Positions 60,788-64,000 of a stretch of 64,000 nt of DNA are shown here, piece by piece (the first letter of the stretch is position 1; every line of letters starts with the position of its first letter). The notes below the pieces were generated by a model, which ran no database searches, was not told the DNA's origin, and saw only the letters and a list, made by a program, of their open reading frames with translations. Source of the stretch: Streptomyces coeruleorubidus (GTDB lineage: Bacteria > Actinomycetota > Actinomycetes > Streptomycetales > Streptomycetaceae); the NCBI RefSeq assembly GCF_028885415.1, contig NZ_CP118527.1, forward strand, positions 1,922,001 through 1,986,000. Reading direction: 5' to 3'. A program made the translations under genes and the position numbers.

Positions 60788-61459
60788 GTGGCCATCCGCG
60801 TCCTACTGGTCGACGACCAGCCCCTGCTCCGTACGGGCTTCCGGATGATCCTGGAGGCCGAGCAGGACCTCGCGGTCGTCGGCGAGGCCGGAGACGGCCT
60901 CCAGGCGCTCGACCAGGTGCGGGCGCTGCAGCCCGACGTAGTCCTGATGGACATCCGCATGCCGCGGATGGACGGTGTGGAGGCGACCCGGCAGATCACC
61001 GGCCCCGGGCGGGACGGTCCGGCGAAGGTCCTGGTACTGACCACCTTCGACCTCGACGAGTACGTGGTCGAGGCCCTGCGGGCCGGTGCCAGCGGCTTCC
61101 TGCTGAAGGACGCCCCGGCCAACGAGCTGGTGCAGGCGATCCGGGTCGTGGCCGCGGGCGAGGCGATGCTCGCGCCGAGCATCACCAGGCGGCTGCTCGA
61201 CAAGTACGCCACGCATCTGCCGTCCGGCGAGGAGCCCGTGCCGGACACGCTGCACACGCTCACCGACCGCGAGGTCGAGGTGCTGAAACTGGTGGCGCGC
61301 GGGCTGTCCAACGCCGAGATCGCCGCCGATCTGTTCGTCAGCGAGACCACCGTCAAGACGCACGTCGGGCACGTGCTCACCAAGCTCGGTCTGCGCGACC
61401 GCGTGCAGGCCGCGGTGTACGCCTACGAGAGCGGGCTGGTGCGCCCCGGCGCCCAGTAG
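60788..61459 (+). CDS. NarL/FixJ-family response regulator
   Basis: A 223-residue two-component regulator. The receiver domain has the phosphorylated Asp in DVVLMDIRMPRMDG (about residue 54), acidic pocket VDDQ and Lys in LLKDAPA. The LuxR-type DNA-binding domain (about 155-215) contains LTDREVEVLKLVARGLSNAE and VSETTVKTHVGHVLTKLGLR. GTG 60788 follows GAAGGAG. No sensor kinase is adjacent; the downstream gene is separated by a strong terminator, so it is an orphan in this window. Confidence 0.93.
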   Translation: MAIRVLLVDDQPLLRTGFRMILEAEQDLAVVGEAGDGLQALDQVRALQPDVVLMDIRMPRMDGVEATRQITGPGRDGPAKVLVLTTFDLDEYVVEALRAGASGFLLKDAPANELVQAIRVVAAGEAMLAPSITRRLLDKYATHLPSGEEPVPDTLHTLTDREVEVLKLVARGLSNAEIAADLFVSETTVKTHVGHVLTKLGLRDRVQAAVYAYESGLVRPGAQ

Positions 61460-61481
61460 GCGCCCGCGCACCGGACACCCA

Positions 61482-61514
61482 GAGGGCGCCCCCTGCCGAG
61501 CAGGGGGCGCCCTC
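61482..61514. terminator. Bidirectional terminator
   Basis: A perfect 15-bp stem, 61482-61496 with 61500-61514, and a 3-nt loop separate the convergent response regulator and peptide-binding protein genes. It lies 23 nt from each stop. Confidence 0.9.
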
Positions 61515-61536
61515 GTCCTTCACTCACGCGTGTGCG

Positions 61537-63120
61537 TCAGGAGTCCTTGCTCAGCTCCCAGAAGCGGAACACGGTCGACGCGTCGAGGCAGTACTCCAGG
61601 CCGTAGACGCCGTCCCGGACGACCGCGTACTGCTTGGCCTGCCACACCGGCAGGACGGGCAGTTCGTCGGCGACGATGTCCTGCAGCTCCCCGAACTCCT
61701 TGTCGGTGGAGGCGCGGTTGGTCAGGGCCGCGGTGCGCGGGATGAGCGAGCCGGTGATCGTGCTGTTGTCGTAGTTGTTGCCCAGCACGTTGCCCTTGCC
61801 GAAGAAGGGGGCCGTGAAGTTGTCGGCGTCCGGGTAGTCGGGCACCCAGCCCTTCACGTAGACGCCGTACTTGCCGGCGGCGACGTCCTTCTCGTACTGG
61901 CCGAAGGGGACGGACTTGACCTCGGCGTCGAACAGGCCGCTGGCGTTGAGCTGGCCGGCGATGGCCGTCAACTCCTGGTCGGTGGCGGGGCCGTAGCGGG
62001 ACGGCGTCGACCACAGGGTGAGCTTCACCTTGCCGGTGATGCCGTCCTCGCGCAGCGCGGCCTGGGCCTTGGCCTTGGAGGGGCGCGCGCCGTAGGTGTC
62101 GAAGAAGGCCGTGTTGTGGCCGGCGATACCGGCCGGGATGATCGAGTACAGCGGGGTCGCGGTGCCCTGGTAGACGTCCTTGATGAGGGCTTCGCGGTCG
62201 AGCAGATGGGCGATGGCCTTGCGGACGCCGAGCTTTCCGGCGACCGGGTCGTCCATGTTGAACACCAGGTGCTGCACCTCGGCGCTGCTGCCCTCGACGA
62301 CCTCGACGCCGGTGCCGTCGTCGGCCTTCTCCATGTCGGCGATGTCGCCTGCGGTCAGCCCGCGGTAGGCGATGTCGACTTCCTCGTTCTGGATGGCCTG
62401 CTTCAGGGCGGTCTGGTCGCCGTCGAAGAACTTCAGCGTGACGCCGGTGTTCTTCACCTTGGCGGTTCCCTTGTAGTTCTCGTTGACGGAGAAGACGGCC
62501 TGCTCGTCGTCGATCGAGTCCAGCTGGTAGGGGCCGGAGCCGACGGCCTTGCCGTCCTTGCGCAGCCCGTCCGCGTCGTACTGGCGGTGGTCGACGATGG
62601 AACCGGCGCCCGAGGCGATCTTGCTCGGGAAGGTGGCGTCGGCCGTGTTGAGCCGGAAGACGACCGTCTTGTCGTCCGGTGTCTCGACCTTCTCCAGGGT
62701 GGGGAACATGATCGCGGGCCCGTCGGGGTCGTTGATCTTCAGCATGCGGTCGAAGGAGAACTTCACGTCCTCGGAGGTGAGCTCGTCACCGTTGCTGAAC
62801 TTGAGGCCGTCCTTCAGCGAGCACTTGTAGACCGTGGTCTGTGTGTCGGTGAAAGCGCAGCTCTCGGCGGCCTCCGGCTGGGGTTCCGTGGCGCCCTTGG
62901 GGAAGCTGAGCAACGACTGGAAGACGTTGTTGAACAACAGCCAGGAGCCCGGGTCGTAGCCGGAGGCCGGGTCGGTGGCCAGGACGTCGTCCGACATCCC
63001 CACCACCACGTTGGAGCCGTCCCCCGCGGAGTCTCCGCTCTCCGTGCCACAGCCGGTCAGCAGTCCGGAGGCGAGCCCCGCCACGATGGGCAGGACCGGC
63101 CACTGGTTGCGTATGTTCAC
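61537..63120 (-). CDS. ABC transporter substrate-binding lipoprotein, oligopeptide type (SBP_bac_5)
   Basis: A 527-residue extracytoplasmic solute receptor. The signal peptide ends in the lipobox GLLTGC (Cys about residue 24). The family 5 fold is visible: GLKFSNGDELTSEDVKFSFD near residue 107-126, GSGPYQLDSID and the segment around VWQAKQYAVV near the end. Such proteins capture peptides or nickel/sugars for ABC uptake. No permease or ATPase is seen before the window edge. It lies downstream of a close paralogue. Confidence 0.93.
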   Translation of the reverse strand: MNIRNQWPVLPIVAGLASGLLTGCGTESGDSAGDGSNVVVGMSDDVLATDPASGYDPGSWLLFNNVFQSLLSFPKGATEPQPEAAESCAFTDTQTTVYKCSLKDGLKFSNGDELTSEDVKFSFDRMLKINDPDGPAIMFPTLEKVETPDDKTVVFRLNTADATFPSKIASGAGSIVDHRQYDADGLRKDGKAVGSGPYQLDSIDDEQAVFSVNENYKGTAKVKNTGVTLKFFDGDQTALKQAIQNEEVDIAYRGLTAGDIADMEKADDGTGVEVVEGSSAEVQHLVFNMDDPVAGKLGVRKAIAHLLDREALIKDVYQGTATPLYSIIPAGIAGHNTAFFDTYGARPSKAKAQAALREDGITGKVKLTLWSTPSRYGPATDQELTAIAGQLNASGLFDAEVKSVPFGQYEKDVAAGKYGVYVKGWVPDYPDADNFTAPFFGKGNVLGNNYDNSTITGSLIPRTAALTNRASTDKEFGELQDIVADELPVLPVWQAKQYAVVRDGVYGLEYCLDASTVFRFWELSKDS

Positions 63121-63177
63121 GTGTGTGCCTTGTCGTCGGTTCTCGAGAACACCCGGAGCATGTCCCTGGCTCCGGGC

Positions 63178-63218
63178 ACGGTTCCCCGGGGGCCGCGGTC
63201 ACCGGCCCCGGGGTTCCA
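63178..63218 (-). terminator. Possible terminator between the two peptide-binding genes
   Basis: A near-palindrome around CCCCGGGGGCCG (from 63184) and CCGGCCCCGGGG (to 63214) can form a GC-rich hairpin with one mismatch or shift in the stem. It follows the upstream paralogue's stop. Partial read-through is possible. Confidence 0.45.
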
Positions 63219-63227
63219 GCGGGTCCG

Positions 63228-64000
63228 TCAGCCACTCACGCCCCGGCCGAGCTCCCACAGCTGGAGCGTCGACGAGGAGTTGAGAGCGTAGGCGGTACCC
63301 GTGATGTCGTCGCGCGCGGCGACGTACTGCTTGCCCTGCCACAACGGCAGCACCGGCACGTCGGAGGCGACGATGTCCTGAATGTCCGTCAGGCTGGTGG
63401 AGGCGGACAGCCGGTCCGCCTCACGACGGGATTCCGGGATCAGAGTGCCCCGGATCCGGCTGTTGTCGTACGGCGAGCCGAGGGTGTTGTCCTTGTCCAG
63501 GAAGGGCGCGAGGAAGTTGTCGGCGTCCGGGAAGTCCGGGAACCAGCCCATGCCGTAGACGTCGTACTCGCCCTTCTTCTCCGCCGGGCGGAAGGTGTCC
63601 CACGGCGTGCCCTTGATGCTGACGTCGAACAGGCCGCTGGAGTTCAGCTGGTCGCGCAGGACCTCGAACTCCTCCTTGGTGGCCGGACCGTAGTGGTCGG
63701 TCGTGTAGTGCAGCGTCAGCTTCACCGGGGTGGTGACGTTCGCCTGGTTCAGCAGGGAGCGGGCCTTGGTGACGTTCGGGTCGCCGTACTTGTTGAAGAA
63801 CGAGTTGGAGTGGCCGGTGACGGTGGCCGGGACGAGCGAGTACAGCGGCTCCGCCTGGGAGCCGTAGACCTTGGCGACCAGTTCGCTGCGGTTGACGACC
63901 TGGGCCATCGCCTGGCGTACGGCCTTGGACTTCACGGTCGGGGCGTCGGTGTTGAAGCCCAGGTAGCGGATCTCCAGGCCGGGCATCTCGACGAGGTCGA
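63228..64000 (-). CDS. Second oligopeptide-type substrate-binding protein, C-terminal fragment
   Basis: The last 256 residues of a SBP_bac_5 protein; the gene continues past the right edge with no stop in frame. It aligns along its length with the C-terminal half of the downstream lipoprotein: VRQAMAQVVNRSELVAKVYG, PDFPDADNFLAPFLDKDNTL, DVPVLPLWQGKQYVAARDD and LQLWELGRG. The two arose by tandem duplication. Transport components may lie further right. Confidence 0.9.
   Translation of the reverse strand, partial: DLVEMPGLEIRYLGFNTDAPTVKSKAVRQAMAQVVNRSELVAKVYGSQAEPLYSLVPATVTGHSNSFFNKYGDPNVTKARSLLNQANVTTPVKLTLHYTTDHYGPATKEEFEVLRDQLNSSGLFDVSIKGTPWDTFRPAEKKGEYDVYGMGWFPDFPDADNFLAPFLDKDNTLGSPYDNSRIRGTLIPESRREADRLSASTSLTDIQDIVASDVPVLPLWQGKQYVAARDDITGTAYALNSSSTLQLWELGRGVSG

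Noticed and set aside
59959..63291. A 1110-residue plus-strand frame over the nuclease, response regulator and peptide-binding gene
   Set aside because: It spans three recognised genes on both strands in an unsupported frame and has no family motif.
1..64000. CRISPR array, tRNA or rRNA genes
   Set aside because: I saw no regularly spaced direct repeats with unique spacers, and no recognisable tRNA cloverleaf or rRNA segments; short tRNAs cannot be ruled out by eye.
1..64000. Prophage, integrative element or biosynthetic gene cluster
   Set aside because: No integrase, phage structural, polyketide or peptide synthetase genes are present; the P450 belongs to the conservon.

Overview
The window is high-GC actinobacterial DNA, almost certainly a Streptomyces chromosome. 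The codon use is strongly G/C in third positions, GTG and TTG starts are common, and many short intergenic repeats are typical of the genus. From what I know of S. coelicolor, the gene order matches the core-chromosome stretch that begins at pheST and runs through infC-rpmI-rplT, the glnA4 cluster, conservon cvn9, tatAC and the Pup-proteasome locus. No database search was run, so the synteny is recalled knowledge.

Layout. 1-5.7 kb: pheT start, pheS, a soluble histidine kinase, a SpoU-type RNA methyltransferase and the infC-rpmI-rplT operon, with an attenuator-like hairpin in the infC leader. 5.3-11.9 kb: DUF1844 and SseB-like proteins, a mycosin with a proline-rich membrane partner, a PLP enzyme and a DUF2510 protein. 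11.9-18.6 kb: a divergent cluster that looks built for gamma-glutamylation and oxidation of ethanolamine or another amine (SDR, aldehyde dehydrogenase, glutamine-synthetase-like GlnA4; divergent GntR regulator, ethanolamine-type permease, class I amidotransferase hydrolase). 18.8-29 kb: LysR and a frameshifted TDT transporter, a BtuF-like protein with an XRE-cupin regulator, a glycine-betaine-type ABC importer whose permease is fused to two binding domains, a 5'-3' exonuclease-like protein, a siderophore-interacting protein behind an iron box, a GNAT and a pseudouridine synthase. 30-34.6 kb: a five-gene conservon (CvnA-D plus a P450 without a normal EXXR motif). 35-41 kb: HelY helicase, a lipid/diacylglycerol kinase, TatC, TatA and two small proteins. 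41-55 kb: the Pup-proteasome system (pafC, pafB, two FKBP proteins, pafA; then an MFS/LacI divergent pair; prcA, prcB, pup, dop, arc). 55-64 kb: ferredoxin, secreted protein, TrmI, a 190-bp inverted-repeat element, an M50 protease with CBS domains, a RecB-like nuclease, a response regulator and two tandem peptide-binding lipoproteins, the second cut by the window edge.

Working together. Dop activates Pup by deamidating its C-terminal Gln, PafA ligates it to substrates, Arc unfolds them and PrcBA degrades them; PafBC are WYL-domain regulators encoded beside pafA. The amine cluster would import the amine, glutamylate it, oxidise the product and release glutamate. Most of the window is conserved housekeeping DNA. 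The less ordinary points are the MITE-like element that supplies a stop codon, the non-canonical infC start, the P450 lacking EXXR, the triple-domain ABC fusion, the frameshifted transporter, the orphan mycosin pair and several strong palindromic operator candidates.
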